This document shows, one piece after another, positions 22,330-31,267 of a DNA stretch of 33,177 nt (within the stretch, counting starts at the first letter, position 1; every line of letters begins with the position of its first letter). This stretch comes from JAZKFR01 sp040386295 (GTDB lineage Bacteria; Pseudomonadota; Gammaproteobacteria; Burkholderiales; Rhodocyclaceae): assembly GCA_040386295.1 (NCBI GenBank), contig JAZKFR010000182.1, positions 1 through 33,177 of the forward strand, given 5' to 3'. The position numbers and the translations under genes are program-made. The notes beneath the pieces were generated by a model that saw only the letters and a program-made list of their open reading frames with translations, ran no database searches and was not told where the DNA came from.

Positions 22330-23997
22330 TTACTGCGCCTTTAAAAAACCGATAAGCGCTGTTCTGACCGCAGGCTCGATTGCTTGCTTTTCTGGCACCT
22401 CAGCGTCGAAAAGCTTGCGTAGCTCGTGCCGCAGAACATCCGAGCTGATCCTCGAACTTAACGCTAGTACTTGCTGATTAGGCCATGGCTGGTAACTTAA
22501 TGCGTGGCAATGCTGCAAACGCTGAATTAAGCACAGCTTGTAAAAAGGGTGGGCTATGAATTCTTTTAATCTTTGAATGTTGTTTGCTTGCGCCGCAATA
22601 TTCTGTCGATTTAGGTTGCGTCTCCCCGGACTGCCATAAAGCTGGATAGACGCTACCCAATCCATTAAGGCTTGCTCCATAAAGCGTATTTCTGGGTTTG
22701 AATTGACTGCATTCTCTGCGATCTCCCCTCCCTGAGCCGTGGCGTATAGGCGCCAGCTGTCATGATGAGCGACAGACGGCGCTGCGCCGCAGCGCACCAA
22801 CGCGTCACGCATAGCGGGCGAAGCAGCCAGGCCGTGAGCCGTTTCAAGCTTTGGGCCGATGTAATTGAGATTGCAATTTAATGCTTTAAAACCTTCGATT
22901 GCATCAATGCGCCTCAGTCTAATTGCCTGAAACAAGGGCGTACTTCCCTCACGGTCTTGTCTTTCAAGATCGATCTGGTGATCGCTTATGGTTTGGTCAA
23001 ATAGTCGCTTCTCCGTGTCCGACATGGTTTTTCTGGCGGCGATCAAAGCGATGAGCGTCAAATTGTTCGCGAGTACAGCGGCTTGCTCCTGTATTGGCAA
23101 TTTTTTGAAAATAAGCCAGGCAGCGGTGTCGTGTTGATTGCGGCAAGCCGTAGTTAAAAACCCGGTCAGGACTGCCTCAACGGACGGGCTGATACTCAGT
23201 TGCGCTAAGCGAGCGCCAAGCGCTGCAATGCACTCATCGTTGAGCAGCGCTTGATGCGGACAGCGGACTAAAAATTGCAACAAATTCAGGCAGGATTCGG
23301 CAGAGGGAAATTGCCGCAGGTGATTTAACAGCGCTGCGTTGAACGCAATTTGTGCTGTGCGCGCACTTGTCGAAGGCGTTTCTTCTGGCGGTGGGATGAA
23401 CGCCCCACCAGCCTGCAGTATTTGCGTGGACGCAAGCCAGGCATCACGCAAAGCGCGTAGGGCAAGCATTTGATCCAGCTGCAGCGCTTTGCATGGCAAG
23501 AACGCTTGACACAAAGAATGCGTCTCCTCCGGGCTGGGCTTGTTTTCAGCCAGAACGCTCCTATTGTCAGAAAAATTTAGCGCAAACAGGCGCTGCAAAT
23601 GTGCCTCAACGGCTGCGTAATCGAGCCCATTCAAAGGCGGCAATTCGGATCGTGCAGACGAATTTTGCGTTAGCTCAAACGCAGCTTCCAGATGCTGCTG
23701 TAAGGGCTGCAAAGCTTGATCATCGATAAAGCTTTGCCTATAACGCAAAAAAACGTCGACGATCTGGTGCGGCAACTCTGGCCGACCTGATGCTTGCGCA
23801 ATGGCTTGCAGCACTTGTTGTAAGCGCGTCACTGCCGGCTGCTCTTGCTCTGTCAGGCGTGCATTCGCCGCGCAGCATGTGTCATCGGCCTGAATGTGTG
23901 TGGCCGTTAAATCAAGCGGCTCTTGAATTGCGCTATGCGCAGCGTGCCTCTGTGCGCTGCCGCCCAAATTGGGCTGCGCGCTTATAAAATTTCCCAT
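22330..23997 (-). CDS. Hypothetical 555-aa protein with ankyrin-like repeats
   Basis: I do not recognise the whole protein. Residues about 341-410 look like two degenerate ankyrin repeats (DREGSTPLFQAIRLRRIDAI; TAHGLAASPAMRDALVRCGA). The rest is mostly helical and rich in Leu, Ala and Gln. Other helices run through 80-200 and 430-550. There is no signal peptide or membrane segment. The N-terminus MGNFISAQ matches the MGxxxS pattern of eukaryotic N-myristoylation. Ankyrin repeats plus that motif suggest a protein that might act in a eukaryotic host, by inference only; no secretion genes are nearby. AAGGAATAAAAGA precedes the start. Confidence 0.65.
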   Translation of the reverse strand: MGNFISAQPNLGGSAQRHAAHSAIQEPLDLTATHIQADDTCCAANARLTEQEQPAVTRLQQVLQAIAQASGRPELPHQIVDVFLRYRQSFIDDQALQPLQQHLEAAFELTQNSSARSELPPLNGLDYAAVEAHLQRLFALNFSDNRSVLAENKPSPEETHSLCQAFLPCKALQLDQMLALRALRDAWLASTQILQAGGAFIPPPEETPSTSARTAQIAFNAALLNHLRQFPSAESCLNLLQFLVRCPHQALLNDECIAALGARLAQLSISPSVEAVLTGFLTTACRNQHDTAAWLIFKKLPIQEQAAVLANNLTLIALIAARKTMSDTEKRLFDQTISDHQIDLERQDREGSTPLFQAIRLRRIDAIEGFKALNCNLNYIGPKLETAHGLAASPAMRDALVRCGAAPSVAHHDSWRLYATAQGGEIAENAVNSNPEIRFMEQALMDWVASIQLYGSPGRRNLNRQNIAAQANNIQRLKEFIAHPFYKLCLIQRLQHCHALSYQPWPNQQVLALSSRISSDVLRHELRKLFDAEVPEKQAIEPAVRTALIGFLKAQ

Positions 23998-24231
23998 TCT
24001 TTTATTCCTTGCTTTTATTGATGCCTTAACAATGTTTTATCGCTTGCCAGGCAAGGGGTTCATCGCGTCGATTACAGGCAATGTCGGTGCGCAACCAAAT
24101 AAAAAAGCTTAGTTCTTAAGGGCTATACAAGCTTAGTAACCGATGCTTCCGCCAAGTTCCTTAAGGCGGAAATAAAATCTGCCGCTTGATTTTGGGCAAA
24201 GCTGCCTTGTCTTGCGCACCGCTGAGGTACC
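23998..24231. other. Divergent intergenic region upstream of tsaD
   Basis: This 234-bp region lies between two divergent genes and should hold both promoters. AAGCTTAGT is directly repeated at 24105-24113 and 24129-24137, 24 bp apart. TTCCGCC (24147-24153) pairs with GGCGGAA (24165-24171), and CTTGCCAGGCAAG near 24043 is a short palindrome. No sigma-70 promoter could be fixed with confidence. Confidence 0.5.
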
Positions 24232-25287
24232 ATGCGCGCCATGCTTGTCCTTGGAATCGAATCTTCGTGCGACGAAACCGGTGTCGCGCTTTACCGTAGC
24301 CGCAGCGAATCAGAAGACGGCGCGCTGTTGGCGCACGCGTTGCATTCGCAAATTGCGCTGCATCAGGAATACGGCGGAGTTGTTCCTGAGTTAGCCTCAC
24401 GCGATCATATTCGCCGCGTGACGCCTTTGCTTGATCAGGTCTTGGCCGAGAGTGGGCAGTCGCTGACTGCGCTGGATGCCGTCGCTTACACGCAAGGGCC
24501 GGGTCTGGCCGGCGCATTACTCGTGGGCGCCGCCTTTGCCGAGGCCTTGGCCTGCTCCCTGGGAATTCCCAGCTTGCCTGTGCATCATCTCGAAGGGCAT
24601 TTGCTGTCGCCGCTGTTATCGCAAAATCCACCGCAATTTCCCTTCGTCGCACTGCTGGTTTCGGGCGGCCATAGCCAGTTGATGTGGGTGCGTGCAGTCG
24701 GCCAATACGAATGCCTGGGCGAGACCCTAGACGATGCGGCAGGCGAGGCTTTTGATAAAACGGCCAAGCTGCTCGGCTTGCCCTACCCCGGCGGACCGGC
24801 GTTGGAGCAGCTGGCGGCGCGTGGACGCGCTGATCAATTTAGTTTTCCGCGACCGATGCTGCATTCGGGCAATTTTGAGTTCAGCTTCAGCGGTTTAAAA
24901 ACAGCCGTGTTAACCCAGGTCAACGCCTTGTCCCCCTTGTCTGAACAACAACGAGCCGATATTGCGCGCGCTTTTCAAGAGGCAATCATCGAGGTCTTGG
25001 TGAGCAAATCGCTACGCGCAGCGAAAGCCTGTGGCATGAAGCAACTCGTCGTTGCCGGTGGGGTTGGGGCGAATCGTGCTTTGCGTCAGCAAATGGACGC
25101 CCAAGCAAAAAAAGCGGGGCTAACCGTGTTTTATCCTGAGATGACGTTTTGCACCGATAACGGCGCAATGATCGCGTTGGCGGGCGCCTTGCGTTTAGCG
25201 GCGGGCGCCGTCGGCCAGCGCGGTGGGGCTTTTGCGGTGCGTCCGCGCTGGCCTTTGGCTGATCTGATGTCGTCTGTAGCGACTTGA
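24232..25287 (+). CDS. tsaD: tRNA t6A37 threonylcarbamoyltransferase TsaD
   Basis: This 351-aa protein transfers the threonylcarbamoyl group to A37 of ANN-decoding tRNAs with TsaB and TsaE. The ASKHA fold is marked by LVLGIESSCDETGVALY, GGVVPELASRDHI, the metal site HHLEGH, FVALLVSGGHSQL, GEAFDKTAKLLGLPYPGGP and VVAGGVGANRALR. GAGGT lies 5 bases before ATG 24232, which supports that start over ATG 24241 although other members often begin at MLVLGIESS. The gene is single and divergent from the 555-aa gene. Confidence 0.95.
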   Translation: MRAMLVLGIESSCDETGVALYRSRSESEDGALLAHALHSQIALHQEYGGVVPELASRDHIRRVTPLLDQVLAESGQSLTALDAVAYTQGPGLAGALLVGAAFAEALACSLGIPSLPVHHLEGHLLSPLLSQNPPQFPFVALLVSGGHSQLMWVRAVGQYECLGETLDDAAGEAFDKTAKLLGLPYPGGPALEQLAARGRADQFSFPRPMLHSGNFEFSFSGLKTAVLTQVNALSPLSEQQRADIARAFQEAIIEVLVSKSLRAAKACGMKQLVVAGGVGANRALRQQMDAQAKKAGLTVFYPEMTFCTDNGAMIALAGALRLAAGAVGQRGGAFAVRPRWPLADLMSSVAT

Positions 25288-25344
25288 TCGCGTTTTTGTC
25301 TGAAGCTTGAACCCAGAATTAAGAAAACGAATCCGCTTTTTGTC

Positions 25345-25980
25345 TCAGCCTTTGCCGATTTTGCTTTCGCTGCCTGCGCGCAGTTGGCGGATGTTTTTTT
25401 GATGCTTGGCGATTAAGGCACAGGCCAGAAGGCCCACCGTGAGCAGCGTCGCGCTGGGCAGACCCAAAGCCAGCGCATAAAAAGGCGAGGCCAGAGCGGC
25501 CAGGAGCGCGGCTAAAGACGAGTAACGAAAAACCACAGCTGCCAGCAACCAAGTCGCTAGCGTCGCTAAACCAAGCCAAAGATTGAGCGCCAAGAGAATG
25601 CCCGCCGCCGTGGCGACGCCTTTGCCGCCTTTAAAACGTAAAAACACCGAGCACAAATGTCCGGCAAAAACAGCGCAGGCGATGCAGCCTAGGCTGAGCC
25701 CAGACCAGCCGTACTGTTGCGCCAAAAAAACGGCTAACCAGCCTTTGCTGGCGTCACCGAGCAAGGCGAGCAGCGCCGCTATTTTGTTGCCGCTACGCAA
25801 GACGTTGGTGGCGCCGGGATTGTGCGAACCATAGCTACGTGGATCGGCCAGCCCAAACAGGCGGCTAGCGACGACGGCGAAAGAGACCGAGCCAAGCAAA
25901 TAAGCGGCGGCGCAGGCAAGCAATAGACTGACTTGCGGACTGACTTGCAGGCTTAATACAGAAGTTAATTCAGAGGGCAT
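25345..25980 (-). CDS. plsY: Glycerol-3-phosphate acyltransferase PlsY
   Basis: This inner-membrane enzyme uses acyl-phosphate to acylate glycerol 3-phosphate in phospholipid synthesis. Conserved cytoplasmic loops are present: LLGSVSFAVVASRLFGL, DPRSYGSHNPGATNVLRSGN, and RFKGGKGVATAAGI, with the third loop ending in IAKHQKNIRQL. About six membrane helices are evident. ATG 25980 gives 211 aa, the usual size; the frame is open to 26073 but the extra 31 residues are not membrane-like. It converges with tsaD (57 bp apart) and diverges from folB. Confidence 0.93.
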   Translation of the reverse strand: MPSELTSVLSLQVSPQVSLLLACAAAYLLGSVSFAVVASRLFGLADPRSYGSHNPGATNVLRSGNKIAALLALLGDASKGWLAVFLAQQYGWSGLSLGCIACAVFAGHLCSVFLRFKGGKGVATAAGILLALNLWLGLATLATWLLAAVVFRYSSLAALLAALASPFYALALGLPSATLLTVGLLACALIAKHQKNIRQLRAGSESKIGKG

Positions 25981-26065
25981 GACGTGGCTCAAGGGTGGGG
26001 AATCGGCGCCTCGGAGAATTTCCTGAGGCTGAGCCTTCGCTCGGGTTAAAATGCTGCGCTGCCAG

Positions 26066-26131
26066 AGACGCAACTAAGGCGTCACCAAGACGCAGCTAAG
26101 CTGCAGCCAAGACGAAACTAAGACGCAACTA
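26066..26131. repeat. Six 11-bp tandem repeats, consensus AGACGCAACTA
   Basis: Units start at 26066, 26077, 26088, 26099, 26110 and 26121: AGACGCAACTA, AGGCGTCACCA, AGACGCAGCTA, AGCTGCAGCCA, AGACGAAACTA, AGACGCAACTA. First and last units are identical. The array lies in the plsY-folB intergenic region and is upstream of both genes. Confidence 0.85.
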
Positions 26132-26257
26132 AGCCTTTGGTTAGGCAAGCTTTTAACCAGGTCGGCGCGGCATTGTAACCGAGCGCACGCAAGGCGACAG
26201 CAACAGAGCAAAAACACAGCAAAAACAGCCCATCGCAGACAGACAATTCGGAACCGC

Positions 26258-26617
26258 ATGGACATCATTTTTATCGACGATTTACGTCTCAGCACCACGA
26301 TTGGCATTTATCCGCGCGAGCAGGCGTTGCCGCAAATGATCGACCTTTCGCTGCAGATAGGCTGCTCGACCGAGCGCGCAGGGCGTAGCGACGAGATTGG
26401 CGACACGATTGATTACGCGGTCGTCGTCGCACAGCTGCGCGCCGATTTGGCGAGTCGTCAGTTCGGCTTAATTGAAAAACTAGCGGAGCACATTGCGCAG
26501 CTGATTCTGCAAGACTTCAAAGCCAGCTGGGTACGTGTTTCCTTGGCCAAACTCGGCATGATGCGCGGCGTTCGCCGCGTCGGCGTGATCATCGAACGTA
26601 GCGCTGGTTCGGTGTGA
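26258..26617 (+). CDS. folB: Dihydroneopterin aldolase FolB
   Basis: This 119-aa enzyme converts dihydroneopterin to 6-hydroxymethyl-dihydropterin in folate synthesis. Conserved positions are the N-terminal strand IIFIDDLRLSTTIGIYPREQ with the Glu of the active site, DTIDYAVVV with the Tyr that contacts the pterin, FGLIEKLAEHIAQLIL and VRVSLAKLGMMRGVRRVGV with the catalytic Lys. Length is typical. The stop codon is the first three bases of an 11-bp tandem repeat array. Confidence 0.93.
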   Translation: MDIIFIDDLRLSTTIGIYPREQALPQMIDLSLQIGCSTERAGRSDEIGDTIDYAVVVAQLRADLASRQFGLIEKLAEHIAQLILQDFKASWVRVSLAKLGMMRGVRRVGVIIERSAGSV

Positions 26618-26669
26618 ATTCGGCGTGAACTCGGCCTAAGTTCGGCCTGAGCTCAGCCTAATTCAGCAT
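26615..26669. repeat. Five degenerate 11-bp tandem repeats after folB
   Basis: Units TGAATTCGGCG, TGAACTCGGCC, TAAGTTCGGCC, TGAGCTCAGCC and TAATTCAGCAT begin at 26615, 26626, 26637, 26648 and 26659. Each starts with a stop-codon triplet or close to one; because 11 is not a multiple of 3, stops fall in all three frames. The first unit overlaps the folB stop. Confidence 0.8.
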
Positions 26670-26773
26670 GCATCCGTGTCGAACCCAGAGGGCACAGACG
26701 CTTGCCTTGCTTCTGTGCAGCCTTTCATTCAGCGCAGCTCAGTTCTAAATTTACTCACGGCTAGGACAGCAGG

Positions 26774-27982
26774 ATGAAATACCGATTGCGTGTGTTCTCG
26801 CGGCAAAACAAAGGGTGTGCAGAGGGTGCGGAGTGCGAAAAGCGCACCTTGGCGCGCTATCTCAGCGCCGGCTTAGCCTTATGCACCACGCTCTGTTTGC
26901 TCGCTTGCGACAACACAGTCCCTAGCGCAGCCCCAGCGAGCACAGTCTTGACGCAGCGTGTGCGGGCGGCGGACGCAGCGCTAGCAGAACAAAACATGCG
27001 CTACGCCGGGGAGGTGCGTGCACGCCATGAAATACCGCTGAGCTTTCGCCTGGCCGGAAAAATTGCCGAACGCCACGTTGACCTAGGCAGCGTGGTCAAA
27101 TCGGGTCAGCTGTTGGCCAGACTTGACGCGCAAGACAGCCAGCTGACGCTGAGCGCAGCGCAAGCTGAATGGCAGTTAGCGCAGACGGAGCTGGCACGTT
27201 ATCAAACGCTACGGACGCAAAATTTCGTCAGCCAAGCCGCCTTAGACCTGAAACAAGCCGCGCTCACCTCAGCGCAAGCGCGCCGGCAGTTGGCACAAAA
27301 TCAAGCAGGCTACAGCGAGCTCAGAGCAGAGCACAGCGGCGTCATCGCCCAGGTGCATGCCGAGCCGGGTCAGGTCGTGAGTGCAGGGCAAGCCGTCTTT
27401 CTCTTGGCGCGCCCAGATCAACTCGAGGTAGCGATTGCGCTGCCAGAACAGGCGCTTGCCGCAGTACATCTAGGGCAGCGTGCAGAAATACGCCTGTGGG
27501 CGAATGCGCAAGCGCGTTACGAGGGGGTGCTGCGCGAGCTGTCGCCGCTTGCCGATCCACGCACGCGCACCTACGCCGCGCGCGTGACGATTGAACAAGC
27601 GGATGCGCGTATTGCTCTGGGCATGAGTGCCCAAGTTCTGTTCTTGCCCGACGCGCAAAAACCCAGCGAGACGCCTGGGACAGCCAGCCTGGATGCGCCT
27701 TTAAGTGTGCCTTCAAGCGCCCCCATAGGCGTCCCCCTAAGCGCCCTGTTTCAGAAAGAAGGTCAGCCTGCGCTATGGGTTGTCAACGCCGATCAAACGC
27801 TGGCTTTACGACCCGTTAGCGTGCGCTCTTACGGCAATACACAAGCCATACTCGACGCGCCAAGGCACACGCAAGCGGGCGCCAAACAAGGGGTCAGCCA
27901 GGGTGAACGGATTGTCATTGCCGGCGTGCATCAACTCACCCAGGGCGCAAAAATAATCCCACGCGAACAAGCCTCGCCATGA
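26774..27982 (+). CDS. RND efflux membrane-fusion lipoprotein
   Basis: This 402-aa periplasmic adaptor links the RND pump to an outer membrane channel. A lipoprotein signal ends at Cys45 (TTLCLLACDN) after an unusually long, charged N-terminus of about 24 residues. The HlyD-family order is present: first lipoyl half (SFRLAGKIAERHVDLGSVVK), a coiled hairpin (LSAAQAEWQLAQTELARYQT), second lipoyl half (AEHSGVIAQVHAEPGQVVSA), beta barrel and C-terminal domain. It overlaps the pump gene by 4 bp (ATGA). AGGA lies 7 bases before the ATG, favouring this start. Confidence 0.92.
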   Translation: MKYRLRVFSRQNKGCAEGAECEKRTLARYLSAGLALCTTLCLLACDNTVPSAAPASTVLTQRVRAADAALAEQNMRYAGEVRARHEIPLSFRLAGKIAERHVDLGSVVKSGQLLARLDAQDSQLTLSAAQAEWQLAQTELARYQTLRTQNFVSQAALDLKQAALTSAQARRQLAQNQAGYSELRAEHSGVIAQVHAEPGQVVSAGQAVFLLARPDQLEVAIALPEQALAAVHLGQRAEIRLWANAQARYEGVLRELSPLADPRTRTYAARVTIEQADARIALGMSAQVLFLPDAQKPSETPGTASLDAPLSVPSSAPIGVPLSALFQKEGQPALWVVNADQTLALRPVSVRSYGNTQAILDAPRHTQAGAKQGVSQGERIVIAGVHQLTQGAKIIPREQASP

Positions 27983-30900
27983 ACGCAGCGGCACTGCCCA
28001 ATTTGTCCGAATGGGCGCTACGTCACCGCGCGATGGTGGCGTATTTGATCGTCGTCTTGCTTCTGGCTGGGGTCTTCTCTTACTTCAAACTCGGTCGCGC
28101 TGAAGACCCGAATTTCACCTTCAAAGCGATGGTGGTACGCACCTTGTGGCCGGGCGCGACGGCGCGCGAAGTCGAATTGCAAGTCAGCGAGCGCATCGAA
28201 AAAAAGCTACAAGAAACGCCTTGGGCCGATGTCATTCGCTCTAACTCCAAAGCAGGCGAGTCCCTGGTGTTTATCACGCTCAAGGACTACACACCGAAGA
28301 ATCAGGTGGCGAACGCTTGGTACCAGGCGCGCAAAAAATTAAGCGACATCGAAACCACTTTGCCCGCAGGCGTCAAAGGCCCGTTTATTAACGATGAGTT
28401 TGGCGACACCTTCAGCAATATCTTCGCGCTGAGCGGAGATGGGGTCGATATGGCGGTTCTGCGCCAAGAAGCAGAACGTATCGCGCGCGAACTACGCCAA
28501 GTCGCGCAGGTTAAAAAAACTGAGTTGATCGGGGTGCAAGAAGAGAAAATTTATATCGAGATCGCCCAAGCCAAGCTGGCCAACCTAGGACTCGACCCGC
28601 TACTCGTCAGCCAAGCCTTACAAAAACAAAACGCGCTCGGCCCAGCCGGTTATTTTGAGACAGACTCCGACCGCATTCGCCTGCGTGTGAGCGGCGCGCT
28701 GAGCAGCTTAGACGACTTGCGCCAGCTCAGTTTGAACGCCAATGGTGTGAGCTTTCGTTTGGGTGATGTCGCCACGCTACGCCGAGGCTTTGCCGAACCG
28801 CCGGCGCCGCGCATGCGCGTTCAGGGCAAAGAAGCCATCGGCATTGGCGTCGTCGTTGACCAAGGCAGCGATGTGATCAAAGTCGGCGCGCAATTGCAGC
28901 AAGCCGTGCAGCGCCTAGCGCAGAATTTGCCGCGCGGCATCGTGCTGCAAGTCGTTGCCGATCAGCCAGAAATCGTGCGCCAGTCGATTAGCCTCTTTAT
29001 GTCTTCCCTGCTTGAAGCGGTGCTCATCGTCTTAATCGTTTCTTTCCTCAGCCTGGGCTTGCGCACCGGCGCGGTAGTCGCCTTGTCCATCCCGCTGGTG
29101 CTGGCCATCACCTTCGTTTTGATGGCGCTCTGCGGAATCGATCTACAACGCATTTCGCTAGGTGCTTTGATCATTGCCCTCGGCCTCTTGGTCGATGACG
29201 CCATGATCGCGGTCGAAATGATGGTGGTCAAAATGGAGCAGGGCTGGGATCGTTTTCGTGCCGCAACCTTTGCCTACAGCTCAACGGCTTTTCCCATGCT
29301 GACCGGCACTTTGATCACGGTCGCCGGGTTCACTCCAGTCGGCTTTGCCCGATCCGCCGCCGGCGAATATACCTTCTCGATTTTTGCCGTCGTATCGATC
29401 GCCTTGCTTGCCTCTTGGCTCGTCGCCGTAGTGTTCACGCCGTATCTGGGCTACAAAATACTCAATTCAAAAAAGCTGCTAGACAAGGCGCAAAAGCAAG
29501 GTGAAGCCTTATATCAAAGCCCGTTTTACGGCACCGTGCGCCGGGTGGTTACCGCCTGCCTCACATACCGCTGGCGCGTTATCGGCATCACGCTGGCGGC
29601 GTTCCTGCTCGCCCTACTGGTCTTGGCCACCTGTGTGCAAAAACAGTTCTTTCCGGCCTCCAGTCGCCCCGAACTGCTCGTCGATCTATGGTTAGCGCAA
29701 GGTGCCTCGCTACACGCCACCGAAGCGCAGGTGAAGAAACTCGAAGCCCTTTTATTGAACGATCCCGAGCTGAAAAAATCGGTGCGCTATTTCACCAGCT
29801 ACCTTGGCAACGGCAGCCCACGTTTTTACCTGCCGCTAGACCAACAACTGTTCAACGATAATTTTGCGCAACTGGTGGTGACAACGCCCAACATCGCCGC
29901 CCGAGAAGCGCTCAAGCGTCGTTTAGAAGCCTATTTTGCCGACCGTAGCGGCGAGTTCGCGCCAACACATGGGCGCGTATTACGCCTCGAAAACGGGCCA
30001 CCGGTCGGCTTTCCGGTCCAATTTCGCGTCTCCGGCGAAGACCTCAGCGCCTTACGCCAAACCGCCGAAGCCGTGGCCAGCGTGATGCGGCGCAATCCGC
30101 ATCTGCAAGACATTAGCTTTGATTGGAACGAGTTGAGCAAAACGATTCAGCTCGAGATCGACCAAGATCGCGCCCAAGCGCTGGGCGTCAGCACACAAAG
30201 CATCGCCGAATTGCTTAATGGCATGTTGCAAGGCATGAGCGTGACCTATGTGCGTGCAGGCGATCAGCTGATCGAAGTTTTGATTCGCGCCAGCGGCGAC
30301 GAGCGCAGCCAAATCGCCGCCCTAGCCGAGCTCAACATACGCACCGCGAGTGGGCGCTCGCTGCCGCTGGCGCAGCTAGTCAAAATTCGCTACACCCTAG
30401 AAGAAGGATTGATCGCGCGGCGCAATCGTCTGCCCACGATTACCGTGCGCGCCGACCTGCGCGACGACACGCAAGCCTCGGTCGTATCTGGGCAAATTGA
30501 TCGTCAGCTCGCCGGTTTACGGCAAAAATTAGCGCCAGGACTGCGCATCGAAACCGGCGGCACAACGGAAGAATCAGCCAAAGGAGAAGCCTCGATTCTG
30601 GCCGTAATGCCCTTGATGTTGCTCGCGGTAATCACCCTGCTGATGATTCAACTGCAAAGCATTGGCCGTACCGTACTCGTACTCCTCACGGCGCCGCTGG
30701 GCTTGATCGGCGTTGCCTTAGCGCTGCTGATTTTTCAACTACCCTTCGGCTTCGTCGCCAACCTGGGCGTGATCGCGCTATCGGGCATGATCATGCGCAA
30801 TAGCGTGATTCTCGTCGATCAGATTGAGCAAGATGAAAAAGCCGGGCAAAGCCGCTGGACGGCCATCGTCGAAGCCACCGTGCGCCGCTTCCGCCCGATT

Positions 30901-31170
30901 GTGCTCACCGCCGCCGCGTCGATTCTGGCCATGATCCCGCTCACGCGCAGCGTCTTCTGGGGGCCTATGGCCGTTGCCATCATGGGCGGCTTGATTGTTG
31001 CCACCTTGCTCACCCTGCTCTTCTTGCCCGCGCTCTACGCCGCTTGGTACCGGGTTAAACCCGATACGCCAGCAGCGCAAAACCCAGCGCCGACTCCGTT
31101 GATTCCACCAAGCACGCCAAGCCCGCCGACAAATCCCTCGTCGGCGCAGGCTGCTACAATCGACGCCTAG
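27979..31170 (+). CDS. RND-family efflux pump inner membrane transporter
   Basis: This 1063-aa proton-driven transporter expels small molecules. TM1 (MVAYLIVVLLLAGVFSYFKL) is followed by a large periplasmic loop, TM2-6 with the proton-relay pair Asp406-Asp407 in LGLLVDDAMIAVEMM, a second periplasmic loop and TM7-12 ending near LLFLPALYAAWY. The duplicated layout and length are those of HAE-1-like pumps, though the N-terminal GRAEDPNFTFKAMVV and Pro/Ala-rich C-tail place it outside the AcrB group. Substrate unknown. No regulator or channel gene is adjacent; the TolC-type protein at 20461 is a possible partner. Confidence 0.95.
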   Translation: MNAAALPNLSEWALRHRAMVAYLIVVLLLAGVFSYFKLGRAEDPNFTFKAMVVRTLWPGATAREVELQVSERIEKKLQETPWADVIRSNSKAGESLVFITLKDYTPKNQVANAWYQARKKLSDIETTLPAGVKGPFINDEFGDTFSNIFALSGDGVDMAVLRQEAERIARELRQVAQVKKTELIGVQEEKIYIEIAQAKLANLGLDPLLVSQALQKQNALGPAGYFETDSDRIRLRVSGALSSLDDLRQLSLNANGVSFRLGDVATLRRGFAEPPAPRMRVQGKEAIGIGVVVDQGSDVIKVGAQLQQAVQRLAQNLPRGIVLQVVADQPEIVRQSISLFMSSLLEAVLIVLIVSFLSLGLRTGAVVALSIPLVLAITFVLMALCGIDLQRISLGALIIALGLLVDDAMIAVEMMVVKMEQGWDRFRAATFAYSSTAFPMLTGTLITVAGFTPVGFARSAAGEYTFSIFAVVSIALLASWLVAVVFTPYLGYKILNSKKLLDKAQKQGEALYQSPFYGTVRRVVTACLTYRWRVIGITLAAFLLALLVLATCVQKQFFPASSRPELLVDLWLAQGASLHATEAQVKKLEALLLNDPELKKSVRYFTSYLGNGSPRFYLPLDQQLFNDNFAQLVVTTPNIAAREALKRRLEAYFADRSGEFAPTHGRVLRLENGPPVGFPVQFRVSGEDLSALRQTAEAVASVMRRNPHLQDISFDWNELSKTIQLEIDQDRAQALGVSTQSIAELLNGMLQGMSVTYVRAGDQLIEVLIRASGDERSQIAALAELNIRTASGRSLPLAQLVKIRYTLEEGLIARRNRLPTITVRADLRDDTQASVVSGQIDRQLAGLRQKLAPGLRIETGGTTEESAKGEASILAVMPLMLLAVITLLMIQLQSIGRTVLVLLTAPLGLIGVALALLIFQLPFGFVANLGVIALSGMIMRNSVILVDQIEQDEKAGQSRWTAIVEATVRRFRPIVLTAAASILAMIPLTRSVFWGPMAVAIMGGLIVATLLTLLFLPALYAAWYRVKPDTPAAQNPAPTPLIPPSTPSPPTNPSSAQAATIDA

Positions 31171-31200
31171 CAAAAAACCCGCCATCGCGCGCACACCCCT

Positions 31201-31234
31201 TGAACTACCCGCTTTGAACTACCCTGAACTACCC
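31201..31234. repeat. Three TGAACTACCC repeats
   Basis: TGAACTACCC occurs at 31201-31210, 31215-31224 and 31225-31234, between the RND pump stop and the methyltransferase start. The last two are directly tandem. Confidence 0.8.
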
Positions 31235-31267
31235 TTTTTGCAGCAGCGACCACCGAAAGGAAACAAC

